Shown: piece after piece, positions 1-9,317 of the stretch
Position numbering within the stretch: the stretch's first letter is position 1
Layout: the number at the start of each line of letters is the position of its first letter
NCBI GenBank assembly: GCA_015272325.1
Contig: JACYLU010000030.1
Location: 26,538-90,537 of the forward strand
DNA length: 64,000 nt
Reading direction: 5' to 3'
Origin: Synechococcales cyanobacterium C42_A2020_086
Lineage (GTDB): Bacteria; Cyanobacteriota; Cyanobacteriia; Elainellales; Elainellaceae
The notes under the pieces: model-generated
Told to the model about the DNA's origin: nothing
Database searches by the model: none
What the model saw: the letters and a program-made list of their open reading frames with translations, nothing else
Position numbers and translations under genes: made by a program

Positions 1-158
1 TGATCTTGGGTGAACGGGTTCTCTGCCCTGTTTTTAGCGCCACGACTGTTTCGATTTCGCTTGGCATCACAGTTAGTTATTCCCGAGGGGCTGTGTTGAA
101 TAACGAAGCCGCTTAAGCAGGATAATGAAGTGGAGAAACCATAATCCCGTGCAATGGA

Positions 159-947
159 ATGGATGCCTTAAAGTCACTAGAGGTGATTGGGCTAATCCCT
201 GCAGGCGGTCAGGCTAGGCGTCTGGCACCGCTGCCCCTAAGTAAAGAGCTGTATCCCATTGGCTTTTATGTAAGTCAATCGGATGGTGCTCCCCGACCCA
301 AGGTGGTAAGCCACTATCTGCTAGAGAACATGCGTCTGGCTGGCATTCGCAAGGCTTTTTTCATTCTGCGTCCGGGCAAGTGGGATATTCCCGCCTACTT
401 TGGCGATGGAGCACTGCTAGATATGCACCTCGCATACTTAACAGTACATGTGCCTCATGGCGTGCCCTTCACGCTAAATCAGGCCTACCCCTTTGTGAAT
501 CAAGCGATTGTAGCGCTGGGATTTCCCGATATTTTGTTTCAACCGGCTGATGCTTACCGCCGTCTGCTGGAACGATTGATTCAGACTGAAGCAGATGTGG
601 TGCTAGGGTTGTTGCCAACACGGCAATTTTGGAAGGCCGGAATGGTGGCTGTTGATGCTGACAATCGCGTATTACAAATTATCGAAAAACCTTCGCAGAC
701 CGATTTAAATTACATGTGGGCTTTCGCGGTTTGGTCGCCTCGTTTTACCCGGTTTCTGCATGACTTTGTGCAAACTCATTCTGTTGAACAAGAATTGCCC
801 ATTGGGGATGTTATTCAAGCGAGCATTGTAGCCGGATTGCGGGTCGAGGCAGAACCTTTTGCCAATGGCCGCTATTTGGATGTAGGCACACCTGCCGATC
901 TAGCTACAGCTATTCGAGATCTGACGCCCGATCTAGGTTTATCTTAA
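159..947 (+). CDS. NDP-sugar nucleotidyltransferase (RmlA-like fold)
   Basis: This 262-residue protein looks like a sugar-1-phosphate nucleotidyltransferase, which makes an NDP-sugar from an NTP and a sugar phosphate. The N-terminal Rossmann-like segment opens with IPAGGQARRLAPLPLSKEL (residues 13-31), a variant of the family signature GGxGTRLxPLTxxxPK in which the usual G-T is replaced by A-R. Further on are an EKP segment near residue 172 and a DVGTP motif near residue 242, both placed as in glucose-1-phosphate thymidylyltransferases. It is shorter than RmlA (about 290 residues) and lacks an obvious C-terminal extension. The start is the ATG at 159. It stands alone, followed by a long spacer. 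The substrate cannot be told from sequence. Confidence 0.75.
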   Translation: MDALKSLEVIGLIPAGGQARRLAPLPLSKELYPIGFYVSQSDGAPRPKVVSHYLLENMRLAGIRKAFFILRPGKWDIPAYFGDGALLDMHLAYLTVHVPHGVPFTLNQAYPFVNQAIVALGFPDILFQPADAYRRLLERLIQTEADVVLGLLPTRQFWKAGMVAVDADNRVLQIIEKPSQTDLNYMWAFAVWSPRFTRFLHDFVQTHSVEQELPIGDVIQASIVAGLRVEAEPFANGRYLDVGTPADLATAIRDLTPDLGLS

Positions 948-2206
948 TTCCCCGATTACCCTTGAATAGGCAGCTCAAAGCTGCTTTGCGTCTGGAACTG
1001 TTCTAGCTGGAACTGTTCTAGACAGATGACGTCGATTTACGATTGACCAGACATACGCTTCTTCTACACGCTCTTTCTGAGGTTGAGCAGAGCCAGTTAA
1101 ACAGAGCCAATCGATCCCAACAGACAGCACGACCCAAAGATGACTGAAATTTATGAAAGAAAGCACAAAATTAAGCCGTTGCTGGATCAGTTCAATTCGC
1201 AAAAAGTAGGAAAGGTATTGAAAGTTAGTTAATTGGTCTGATTTTAAGTTAGAAATGTTTTAAAGAGAGCAGGAATTCATTCATACCTATCGAGTATAGG
1301 AAGAAACTTAGATCTGCGACTTAAAGCTTTTGTAAATCCAGTTTGTGATTTTATATTTTTCTTGAAATCTACGCTAAGAATGGTTTAGGAGAAAGCCATC
1401 AACATAAAACTCCACTCTATCAGGGTGCATTTCTTTGTTCGAGTCAGGGTTGATGAATGAGTTGACAGTTGAGAGTACGCTTAGGAGTTAAGATGGCTTC
1501 ACAACCGAATCGGATCGCCAGACTACTTCGCCAGATTACTATGTAATTAGTACAGGGTTTGTTGTATTGAGAAATGCATTGGGTTAATGAATTGAACTGT
1601 TTAAGTTTGATGTTTAGATGCTCATCTTTATTTATTTCTTTTTAGGATGAGGTATTCCTGCCTCGTGCTGCCCTCATTAGGCAATTCGGTTGAATCAGTG
1701 AATCCACAGGTCTGAACGGCTCGAAGTCGTGCCTCCACTGAACAAGCCTGCGCAGGTGTGTCATCCTGCTAAGAGTTAGCGTAGACTCACTGAGCTTACA
1801 CAGTGCTGATGCAAGAAGCCGTCTGGCATCTAGTCCGCTTCTAGCAGATTCGTCTATTAGCCAAACCCAGGGCTGTACCAGCCGGCCGACTCTTTCTGAG
1901 GGGGCTGCTAGAGTTCAGGCTTAGTGGTGCAGGAAGTTGTGCAGGATAGTAATTGGTGTCGCTGCAACCTCAAGAGAATAGTTTGAAGAATGGGTGTCCT
2001 CTGTTCAGATTTTTTTCCGTGCAACCACTGAATTAGATAGCTGAATCGCCCTAGATCTGCGATGGTTAGGTAATCCTACAGGACGCCGGCAATTATTACT
2101 TTTTCAATAAACTGTGTCAATGAGCTTGAACAACCGAACCAGACTGTACTAGATTAGGGGCACTTTGTGCGTGTAATTCACATCGCTTAGCCCCCATCGA
2201 GTTGCA
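948..2206. other. 1.26-kb spacer without a convincing gene
   Basis: No open frame here looks like a protein I know. The left half is AT-rich; 1650-1990 is more GC-rich and may be a decayed gene or a structured RNA. Visible features are a 15-bp perfect tandem duplication (992-1006 and 1007-1021), an 8-bp inverted repeat TCTAGCAG/CTGCTAGA (1840-1847 and 1905-1912) enclosing a small hairpin GGCTG-TAC-CAGCC (1871-1883), and a 17-codon frame at 1493-1546 with an AGGAG Shine-Dalgarno sequence 7 bases upstream of its ATG. A 75-codon minus-strand frame at 975-1202 has no recognisable domain and I do not call it. Confidence 0.5.
992..1021. repeat. 15-bp tandem duplication
   Basis: The unit CTGGAACTGTTCTAG occurs twice without a gap, at 992-1006 and 1007-1021, shortly after the end of the nucleotidyltransferase gene. 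It is one of many such two-copy duplications in the spacers of this window. Confidence 0.9.
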
Positions 2207-3637
2207 ATGAATAGTGATGAAGCTCTAGATCAAATAGAGCGCGTTCTCCTGTTGAGGTCCCTTAGTCCCATTGAACGGTTCATCTTCCAACAGTCTTGGG
2301 CCGGACGGAACTATCACGAAATGGCTCAGGACTGTAGTTACGGCAGTACCTACATCAAGGAGATCGGCTCTCAGCTCTGGCAAGATCTTTCCAAAGCGGT
2401 TGGTACCAAAGTCACCAAGAAAAACTTGCACCTTGTACTGCCGTACTATCGCGGTCTCAGTCAAACCTCCGCGCCGATTGTGGACACAGGGCGAGAACGC
2501 GACAATCGAACCTCGACCTCTAGCTCTGTTTCGCTGCTTCCCAGTTCTGCTCCTGGTTTGGAGTTTCCCTCAGGACCCCTTGCCCTCGACTCCCCGCTCT
2601 ACATTCCCCGTCCGCCAATCGAGGAGTTGGCGCTGGCAGAGATTCAACAGCCAGGAGCCGCCCTGCGAATTCGCGCTCCTAAGAAGATGGGAAAGAGTTC
2701 TCTCCTGACTCGTCTGCTCGCGCAGATTACCCAGCACGGCTATCGAACCATTTACATTGATTTCCAGGAAGCGGAGGAGAACCTGTTCAGCTCCTTGCAT
2801 CGGCTCTTGCGCTGGTTTTGCCTGAATGTTAGCCGACAACTAGAGCTAAGCCCGCGATTGGATGACTACTGGGATGAGGGCATTGGCAGCAAAGTGAGCT
2901 GTAAGGTCTACTTCGATGCTTATGTCTTGCGGCAAATCGATGCCCCGATTGTCTTGGCATTAAATGAAGTCAACCGAATTTTTGAGTATTCCCCGATTGC
3001 CCGAGACTTTCTCTCGATGCTGCGGTTTTGGCATGAGCAAACCAAGCAAGACAGCTCTTGGCGGAAATTGCGGTTGGTGGTTGCCCATAGCACGGAGGCC
3101 TATGCTCCACTAACCTTGAATCAATCGCCGTTTAATGTTGGGCTAACGCTATCGCTGCCGCCGTTTACACTAGCGCAGGTGCAGATGCTTGCTCAGCGCT
3201 ACGAGTTAGACTGGGCGACAGGAGAAGCGGGCATCCAACGCCTGTTACCGCTGCTCAATATGGTGGGAGGACATCCCTATCTGGTGAACCTGGCGTTTTA
3301 CTACCTGCGACGCGGTGAGATGACTCTGGAGCAACTGTTGCAGGAAGCACCCACGCCTACAGGTATCTACAGTTCCTATCTGCGCGAGTATTTGGCCATG
3401 CTGCGAGAGCATTTTCTGTTGGCTACAGCGTTGCAGCAGGTTGTGACTAGCGATGGCGTGCATCTCGATGCGATTGCTGCCTACAAACTAGAAAGCATGG
3501 GCTTGATTCATCTAGATCGAACGCTAGCCAAACCGAGCTGCGATCTGTATCGGCTCTACTTCAGCAAACAGCTTCCCGCTATTTTCAAAATTCTAGGTAG
3601 CTTCGACTACGAGCCAGAGTGGCGTAAAGCAGAGTGA
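2207..3637 (+). CDS. vMAP-type N-terminal domain plus AAA-like NTPase, degenerate Walker B
   Basis: A 476-residue protein of two parts. Residues 1-80 resemble the helix-turn-helix-like N-terminal domain of cyanobacterial vMAP (vWA-MoxR-associated) proteins. After a Ser/Thr-rich linker (about 85-120) comes an AAA-like domain of the AAA_35 kind, with a P-loop variant APKKMGKSS at 157-165. The Walker B region reads LALNEVNRIF (250-259), whereas relatives usually have two aspartates where this has two asparagines (codons AAT and AAC), so ATP hydrolysis may be lost. No C-terminal effector domain is present. A second AAA_35 gene follows 57 bp downstream on the same strand, so the two are probably co-transcribed. 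Proteins of this group have been proposed to act in NTP-dependent conflict or signalling systems. Function here is inferred. Confidence 0.75.
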   Translation: MNSDEALDQIERVLLLRSLSPIERFIFQQSWAGRNYHEMAQDCSYGSTYIKEIGSQLWQDLSKAVGTKVTKKNLHLVLPYYRGLSQTSAPIVDTGRERDNRTSTSSSVSLLPSSAPGLEFPSGPLALDSPLYIPRPPIEELALAEIQQPGAALRIRAPKKMGKSSLLTRLLAQITQHGYRTIYIDFQEAEENLFSSLHRLLRWFCLNVSRQLELSPRLDDYWDEGIGSKVSCKVYFDAYVLRQIDAPIVLALNEVNRIFEYSPIARDFLSMLRFWHEQTKQDSSWRKLRLVVAHSTEAYAPLTLNQSPFNVGLTLSLPPFTLAQVQMLAQRYELDWATGEAGIQRLLPLLNMVGGHPYLVNLAFYYLRRGEMTLEQLLQEAPTPTGIYSSYLREYLAMLREHFLLATALQQVVTSDGVHLDAIAAYKLESMGLIHLDRTLAKPSCDLYRLYFSKQLPAIFKILGSFDYEPEWRKAE

Positions 3638-3694
3638 ATGAAGCTGTAATAGAATTTTTATACACTCGTAAATAAAAACGTAAACTAACCGTAG

Positions 3695-4831
3695 ATGACG
3701 TATCAAGTCGGCGGTGCGCTAGCCGCAGATGCCCAAACCTATGTTGAGCGAGCGGCCGATCGGCAACTCTACGATGCCCTAAAACGGGGCGAGTTCTGCT
3801 ACGTGTTTAGCGGCCGCCAGATGGGCAAATCGTCCCTGTTGATGCGGATCAAGCATCGTTTGCAGCAAGAAGGAGTCATCTGTGCCGCAATTGACATGAC
3901 GAATATCGGCAGTGAAGCCATTACTCCAGCCCAATGGTATAAAGGCGTAGCGGCTGAGCTGTGCTCCAGCTTGCAATTGTCTCAGGTGGTTGATCTCAAG
4001 CACTGGTGGGATACCCAAGGCAACTCATCGCCTGTGCAGATCTTGCATCAGTTTTTGCACACGATCGTCCTGCGCCACTTTGGTGAGAAGATGGTCGTGA
4101 TTCTCATTGACGAACTCGATAGCATATTCAACTTGAATTTTGCAGTCGATGACTTCTTTGCACTGATTCAAGCCTGTTACACTCAGCGATCTCGTCGTGC
4201 CGCCCAGCGCTTAACCTTCGCTGTATTTGGTGTCGCTTCTCCGACGTTTTTTATATTCAACAGGTCTAATGCTATCGGCACACTGTTTTCGCAAGGAACA
4301 GCTATTGAATTGCAAGGCTTTGCTGAAACAGAGATTCAGTCATTCGCCGCTGGTCTGACCCTGGACGAGGCTCCTCAACTGCTAGAGGAAATCTTGTCCT
4401 GGACGAACGGACAGCCGTTTCTGGTGCAAAAACTCTGTCAGTTGCTGGTGCAGCCCGAGCGATCTCCCCCTCTGCCTGCAAGTGCTGCATCCCTAGTAGG
4501 AGACCCCTTGACTCCCAAAGAGCGAATTGCCAGTCTCGTCCAAACCCGCATCGTTCACCATTGGGCCTTGCAAGACAAGCCCGAACACCTGCGTACAATT
4601 TGCCAGCGGCTCCTGCGCCATCCCCAAGCCAGCAGGATACTCAACCTCTACCGCCATGTGCTGCACGGAACACCAGTGCCCTGCGATCGCAGCCCGGAGC
4701 AAATAGAATTACAGTTGAGCGGGCTGGTGATGTGCCACCAAAACACGCTGAGGATTGCTAATCGCATTTATAAAGCCGTTTTCAATCTTGATTGGGTCGA
4801 GCAGCAGCTGGCTGTACTGGACAACGAGTAG
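3695..4831 (+). CDS. AAA-like (AAA_35) NTPase, stand-alone
   Basis: This 378-residue protein consists almost entirely of an AAA-like domain. Its P-loop is SGRQMGKSS (39-47) and its Walker B is [13 protein letters not shown] (133-145), both intact, unlike the upstream neighbour. In cyanobacteria this domain is often fused to WD40 or TPR repeats; here the frame ends after the helical lid region and no repeats follow in any frame. The start ATG at 3695 gives a canonical N-terminus ([20 protein letters not shown]). The short 57-bp gap after the preceding gene suggests a two-gene operon, possibly an active/inactive NTPase pair. The biological role is unknown. Confidence 0.8.
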   Translation: MTYQVGGALAADAQTYVERAADRQLYDALKRGEFCYVFSGRQMGKSSLLMRIKHRLQQEGVICAAIDMTNIGSEAITPAQWYKGVAAELCSSLQLSQVVDLKHWWDTQGNSSPVQILHQFLHTIVLRHFGEKMVVILIDELDSIFNLNFAVDDFFALIQACYTQRSRRAAQRLTFAVFGVASPTFFIFNRSNAIGTLFSQGTAIELQGFAETEIQSFAAGLTLDEAPQLLEEILSWTNGQPFLVQKLCQLLVQPERSPPLPASAASLVGDPLTPKERIASLVQTRIVHHWALQDKPEHLRTICQRLLRHPQASRILNLYRHVLHGTPVPCDRSPEQIELQLSGLVMCHQNTLRIANRIYKAVFNLDWVEQQLAVLDNE

Positions 4832-4929
4832 ACTGCTCTATATCAATCACTCAATCACGAACTCCTGTATCATCCGTGCGCTGTCTTTGCGCTAATGGAA
4901 GACCGATCGAATCTCGGAGAATTTGGATC

Positions 4930-6603
4930 TCAGAAGGGGGGAATCGTCCGCAGTTCCAAGAGTTTGCCGGTTTGGGGATGCTGAATGTGTAGTACTCGAG
5001 CGTGCAAATGCAGCCGGGGAGCGGAGGTCTGGCAGCCGTACAGCCGGTCACCCAGAATTGGAATGCCGAGGCCGGCGGCGGTGTGTAGGCGGAGCTGGTG
5101 GGTGCGCCCGGTGAGGGGAATCAACTCTATGCGGGCGAATGGGTTGCCGCGATCCAGCCGGCGAAATTGGGTCTGGCAGGGTTTGCCGGATTGCCAGTCT
5201 ACTCGCTGCCGGGGGCGAGCCGTTGGATCGGCGGAGAGCGGCAGATCGATCAATCCTTGTTCTGGAATACCTGCACCCGCGAGGATCGCTTCGTAAAGTT
5301 TGTGAATCTGCCGCTGCTGCATCTGCTGGCTAAGCTGGCGATGGGTAGCAGGATCTTTGGCCAGCAGCAGAATGCCTGAGGTGTCCTGGTCTAGCCGATG
5401 CACAGCCGCTAGCTCGGGATGGCGAAGCCGCAGCCGACTCACTACGCTATCTTGCTGATTCAAACGGCGTCCGGGAATCGAGAGCAGCCCCGCGGGTTTA
5501 TCGACGGCAATCAGCCAAGTATCTTCGTAGAGGATCGGCAGCTCGTCAGGAGCGTTGGTAGGCAGCACGACTGGCGGTAGTCCCGAGAGTAGAAAGCCCA
5601 ACAAGGGCTGGCAGCGTTCGGCACAGGCGGCATAGAACTTGCCCGCCACTTTGTCGCCTTGGGGAGAAGGTGGACCCCACCAGAACTCAGCCATGGCAAG
5701 GGGAGTCAGGCCCTGCGTGGCCGCGTAGTGCAGCAGCTTCGGAGCACAGCAATCGCCAGTACCCGTCGGCAGTTCTCCCTGGCGAAACGCCTGAAGTGCC
5801 AACGATTCGCCGGCAAAATTGCTGAGACAATAGGCGGCATGTAGCTGCTGTTGTAGTGAGCGAGATAGGGCTTTGCGACGCTGCCTCACCTGCTGGATGC
5901 GTTCCTCTGCCTGATCAATCACTTGCTGCAATGGCAGCAGCACTGCATCGCGCTCTTGCTTCAGCCGCCGCCGCTCAATGCCCTCCTGTCGGCTCTGCTC
6001 GTTAAGTGCCTCTAGAGCCATGTCGCGTGCGGGTCCTGTCAAAGTTTCGGAGATGACTTGCCGCTGCTGCTGCCGGTCCTGCCGCTGCTGCTGATGTTTC
6101 CGCTGGAGAGTCTGCAAACGAACGGCAAAGTCCTGTGCGAGGACCGCATATTGCTGACGTTCGGGTAGCTGCTGTAGTTCAATCAGCTCTTGCTTCATGG
6201 CTTCTAGCGCTGCCAAGGTTTGGGCTTCTGCTAGAGCGACCCGCTCCCGTCCCGGAATTGGTGGCACCCATCCGGGCAGTTCCCGTTGCCCTCGAAGCAG
6301 CCCCGAAAAAGCTTTCAGCACCGCCAGACTTCCCGAATGGGTCACAACGAGCAGCACGCCATACATTTTGCCTTCTCGGGCAAAGCAGTCGTCTCTGGCA
6401 AGCTGCTGCATCAGGCCGCGGGCCACAGCTTCGGCCGCTCGGGTTCGAGGCAAACGCAACAGCTGCTGGGTCTGGGGGCAATACCCTTCATACCAGTCGG
6501 TAACAGCCGCATCGAGCAGACCATCACTATCTACAAAAGCCTTTGCAAAAGCAGACAGCGGCTGGAGTCGGTCCGTTTCTTGTGCCAGCACACCCTGTTC
6601 CAT
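4930..6603 (-). CDS. RluA-family pseudouridine synthase with long N-terminal coiled coil
   Basis: A 557-residue rRNA/tRNA pseudouridine synthase, converting uridine to pseudouridine. The catalytic core occupies about residues 350-557 and carries the HRLDQDTSG motif at 402-410, with D405 the expected catalytic aspartate. LTGRTHQLRLH and LGDRLYG follow as in RluA enzymes. Residues 1-330 are an extension that includes a Gln/Arg-rich coiled coil (about 121-258) and a Cys/Trp-containing segment (TGDCCAPKLLHYA, then EFWWGPP), known from other long RluA proteins in bacteria. The specific RNA target cannot be assigned. The gene lies 15 bp downstream of the GH1 gene on the same strand, so it may be read from the same transcript. 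Confidence 0.88.
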   Translation of the reverse strand: MEQGVLAQETDRLQPLSAFAKAFVDSDGLLDAAVTDWYEGYCPQTQQLLRLPRTRAAEAVARGLMQQLARDDCFAREGKMYGVLLVVTHSGSLAVLKAFSGLLRGQRELPGWVPPIPGRERVALAEAQTLAALEAMKQELIELQQLPERQQYAVLAQDFAVRLQTLQRKHQQQRQDRQQQRQVISETLTGPARDMALEALNEQSRQEGIERRRLKQERDAVLLPLQQVIDQAEERIQQVRQRRKALSRSLQQQLHAAYCLSNFAGESLALQAFRQGELPTGTGDCCAPKLLHYAATQGLTPLAMAEFWWGPPSPQGDKVAGKFYAACAERCQPLLGFLLSGLPPVVLPTNAPDELPILYEDTWLIAVDKPAGLLSIPGRRLNQQDSVVSRLRLRHPELAAVHRLDQDTSGILLLAKDPATHRQLSQQMQQRQIHKLYEAILAGAGIPEQGLIDLPLSADPTARPRQRVDWQSGKPCQTQFRRLDRGNPFARIELIPLTGRTHQLRLHTAAGLGIPILGDRLYGCQTSAPRLHLHARVLHIQHPQTGKLLELRTIPPF

Positions 6604-6618
6604 CCCCGACCATTACTG

Positions 6619-8157
6619 CTACTGCTGTTGCGCCCGAGCCGCTCGAATGAGCTGGGCATAGGTTTCTGAAGGGCGATCGCCGAGATGATCTTCCACAAGC
6701 CGCTCGCTGCCGTTGGTAAAGTCGAGACTAAACAAGCCAAACCGGGGGGTGTAGGATCCCCACTCGTAATTATCGGTCAATGACCAGTGCATATAGCCGA
6801 TCAGCGGCACCTGCTCTTGCCGCAACCGCTGTACTTGGTCCAGATGCAACCGCAAAAACTGACTGCGCCGCAGCTGATCGGCTCGATGCGTCGCAATGCT
6901 GTTGTTGGGTTTGCGCCGCAGCGCCATACCGTTCTCAGCAATCATTACCGGACAGTCGCCAAAGGCTTGAGAATAGTAGCGACAAAAGAAGTGTAGCCCT
7001 TCTGGCAAGCTGCGCCAATCCCACCATTTGCTGGTAATGCCGCTCATCAGCCAAGCGCGCCAAGTTTTGCTCTGAAATTCAAAATCTGAGAAGGCGGGCA
7101 ATCGAAACACGTGGGCAATAAACGGATCGTAGTAGTCGATGGCGAGGTAGTCGAAGACAGTACGACGGGGAGATTGGTTCAGGGTCTGCCAGTAGGTGTC
7201 GAGCTGGTGAACATCGAACAGGCGGTACCCCAGAAAGTTAGACGCAAAATGGGCTAGGCGTCCAGCTTGATAGGGCAGGTTGTGACGAAAGGGGAGATCG
7301 GCTTGACGCAGAGCAACTTCCAGCTGTCGGGCACGGCTGTGGGTGTACTCGCGGATTTGCGTCGGCTTGAGGTCGCCGTCTGCCAAGCTGAGCAAATCCC
7401 AGATAATCTGCTCGGACCAGTAGAGATCACTGCAATAGGTATTGAGCGTGACATAAGGTGATGACCAGCCCTCTGCATCATATAAGTCATGAATTGTGTT
7501 GTAAGCAAGCACATGAGCACTGAGGAGATGGTTGTAGGCTCGCAGCATAGTAGAAGGACCTTCTGCAAAACCACCCGGAAACTGCTTGCTAAGATAAGTG
7601 TTTGATACCAAAATATTCGGTTCATTAATGGTAATAAACCAGCGCAGTGGAGCCATCTGATACTGCTCAATTAACCGCTGGTTAATGTGGGTGACAGTAA
7701 CACTGACATACTGATTGAACCGCTCGATGGTCTCTTCATTCAGCCAGGCATCGACCCCAAGCCAAGCTGGATGGGTAAAGTGGTGCAGCGTCACAATTGG
7801 CTCTAACCCATAGCAACGGCAAGCAGCCAGTCGGTCGGCATAGGCATCAAGGGCAGCGAGATCAAAGGCAGGCGGAGCGGACGGCTGAGCCTGAAGTGTC
7901 GGCTGAATCCGCGCCCATTCCAAACTGAGGCGAAAGGCATTTAACCCCATACTCTGGCAGGTTTGAAAGTCGGAGTCATAGCGCGTCCAGAAATCTGCTG
8001 CGTTGCCGGTTGTCATGACGGTACCCTGCTGTTCCCAGAGCGACCAGTTATTCTGCGGCTGTCCAGGCTGATTGTAGCCGCCTTCGCTTTGATAACCGGA
8101 AGTGGCGACGCCCCAGAGGAAGGCCTTTGTTTCAGGTCGATTGGTGTGAGATGACAT
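6619..8157 (-). CDS. GH1-family glycoside hydrolase
   Basis: A 512-residue (beta/alpha)8-barrel of glycoside hydrolase family 1, the beta-glucosidase/beta-galactosidase family. The acid/base glutamate sits in ITINEPN (E179) and the nucleophile in MIAENGM (E408), so the enzyme should be active as a retaining glycosidase or transglycosidase. The N-terminal FLWGVATSGYQSEGG and the C-terminal YMHWSLTDNYEW segments are also typical. It has no signal peptide. Its start is 5 bp from the stop of an upstream MGDG-synthase-like glycosyltransferase gene, which suggests translational coupling and a lipid- or polysaccharide-linked substrate. The plant galactolipid-remodelling enzyme SFR2 also belongs to GH1; that role here is only a hypothesis. 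Confidence 0.9.
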   Translation of the reverse strand: MSSHTNRPETKAFLWGVATSGYQSEGGYNQPGQPQNNWSLWEQQGTVMTTGNAADFWTRYDSDFQTCQSMGLNAFRLSLEWARIQPTLQAQPSAPPAFDLAALDAYADRLAACRCYGLEPIVTLHHFTHPAWLGVDAWLNEETIERFNQYVSVTVTHINQRLIEQYQMAPLRWFITINEPNILVSNTYLSKQFPGGFAEGPSTMLRAYNHLLSAHVLAYNTIHDLYDAEGWSSPYVTLNTYCSDLYWSEQIIWDLLSLADGDLKPTQIREYTHSRARQLEVALRQADLPFRHNLPYQAGRLAHFASNFLGYRLFDVHQLDTYWQTLNQSPRRTVFDYLAIDYYDPFIAHVFRLPAFSDFEFQSKTWRAWLMSGITSKWWDWRSLPEGLHFFCRYYSQAFGDCPVMIAENGMALRRKPNNSIATHRADQLRRSQFLRLHLDQVQRLRQEQVPLIGYMHWSLTDNYEWGSYTPRFGLFSLDFTNGSERLVEDHLGDRPSETYAQLIRAARAQQQ

Positions 8158-8162
8158 AGAAG

Positions 8163-9317
8163 CTACGAGGAGGAACGAGCTAGCTCAGAGGAGCGCAGCC
8201 TATCGAGAATCATTTCGGCGATTTTGAGAGCGGCGTAGGGTTGCCCGATTTTTTTGGCCTGTTGCCGCATAAAGGCGAGCTGCTCCGGCTGACCGAGCAA
8301 ATGACTGACGGCAGGTGCCACCATACTGGGGAGCCGTAACTGCACACCTGCACCCACAGTGCTGATCACGTCAGCATTCCATTCTTCCTGTCCAGGAAAG
8401 GGATCGATAATAATCATCGGTGTTCCCCGCGCCAAAACTTCACTGGTGATTAAACCGCCAGCTTTGGTAATCACAATATCGCTAGCGGCAACGAGATCGT
8501 CGACGTAATCAATCATGCCTAGTTTGCGGAATCGCATTTGTGGACCTGCATGCAGATCGTCGAGTTTGTCTAGCAGCGAGTTATTGCGCCCGGCCGCCAC
8601 AATCAGCATTCCCGGTGTTGAACTTTCTAGCAGCTTGGTGACCATTAGCCGCACTCGCTTTGACTGCAAACCGCCCCCAAACAGCGTGATGACCGGGCGA
8701 TCGAGGGGCAGACCATGCCGCTTTCGCATCTCGACGGAGGACTTTGGCTCGGCAATTTCGAGTTTAACGGGAATTCCCGTTACATGCACAATCGCGGGAT
8801 CGACGCCGCGCTGAATCAGCACTTCCGCTGTCAGGTCTGTCGGCAGAAAGTAGCCCTGCACGCTGGGATTGAGCCAAGTACTATGGGCCATAACGTCCGT
8901 AACCACTACATAGTGGGGTTGGCTCAACTCACCCTTGCGAGCCATGAGCTGCAACAGCCGACTGGGAATCTGCTGCACGCAAATAATCGCATCGGCGCGG
9001 CTGTCCTTCACCAAGCGTTCTAACTCTCGCAAAAACGGACGCTCAATCTTGGCAAACAGCAAATTGTCGCTTGTCGATTCTTCGAGATCTTCAATGTCGC
9101 TGCCTTCGTAGATAACCCGATAAAGCTGCGGAGCGCGTTCGCTGAGGCGTTCATAGAGCGTTGTCAGGGTTTCTCGCAAAATTGGGCTGGCGTGTTCCAA
9201 GGCATCTTCAATCTGCACCTCGACCTGCGGAAATCGGCTGAAGGCTCCCTGCAGCGCCTTGGCCGCACTGACATGCCCCGACCCCAAAGACGTATACAAA
9301 ATTAGGATGCGAGTCAT
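8163..9317 (-). CDS. MGDG-synthase-like glycosyltransferase (GT28 family)
   Basis: The likely product has 384 residues from the ATG at 9317; an in-frame extension to 9356 is possible but the family N-terminus begins at MTRILILYTSLGSGHVSAAK. The N-terminal domain matches the MGDG synthase domain (GSGH at 12-15), and the C-terminal half has the GT28 nucleotide-sugar site (LFGGGLQSK; then TKAGGLITSEVLARGTP and a PGQEEWNAD segment). Known relatives transfer galactose or glucose from a UDP-sugar to diacylglycerol at the membrane face. Cyanobacteria usually make MGDG by another route (MgdA then MgdE), so this enzyme is probably an additional glycolipid synthase. It is paired with the GH1 gene downstream. 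Confidence 0.85.
   Translation of the reverse strand: MTRILILYTSLGSGHVSAAKALQGAFSRFPQVEVQIEDALEHASPILRETLTTLYERLSERAPQLYRVIYEGSDIEDLEESTSDNLLFAKIERPFLRELERLVKDSRADAIICVQQIPSRLLQLMARKGELSQPHYVVVTDVMAHSTWLNPSVQGYFLPTDLTAEVLIQRGVDPAIVHVTGIPVKLEIAEPKSSVEMRKRHGLPLDRPVITLFGGGLQSKRVRLMVTKLLESSTPGMLIVAAGRNNSLLDKLDDLHAGPQMRFRKLGMIDYVDDLVAASDIVITKAGGLITSEVLARGTPMIIIDPFPGQEEWNADVISTVGAGVQLRLPSMVAPAVSHLLGQPEQLAFMRQQAKKIGQPYAALKIAEMILDRLRSSELARSSS

Noticed and set aside
975..1202. 75-codon minus-strand frame
   Set aside because: No recognisable domain and no ribosome-binding site; it overlaps the tandem duplication at 992-1021.
1840..1912. A 73-base element closed by an 8-bp inverted repeat, like a tRNA acceptor stem
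   Set aside because: There is no T-arm with a TTC-A loop, no D-arm and no 7-base anticodon loop on either strand, so it is not a tRNA.
4930..6603. Frames opposite the RluA gene (for example 6135-6503 plus strand)
   Set aside because: They are shadow frames of a GC-rich, Gln-rich coding sequence; the minus-strand frame has the full pseudouridine synthase motifs.
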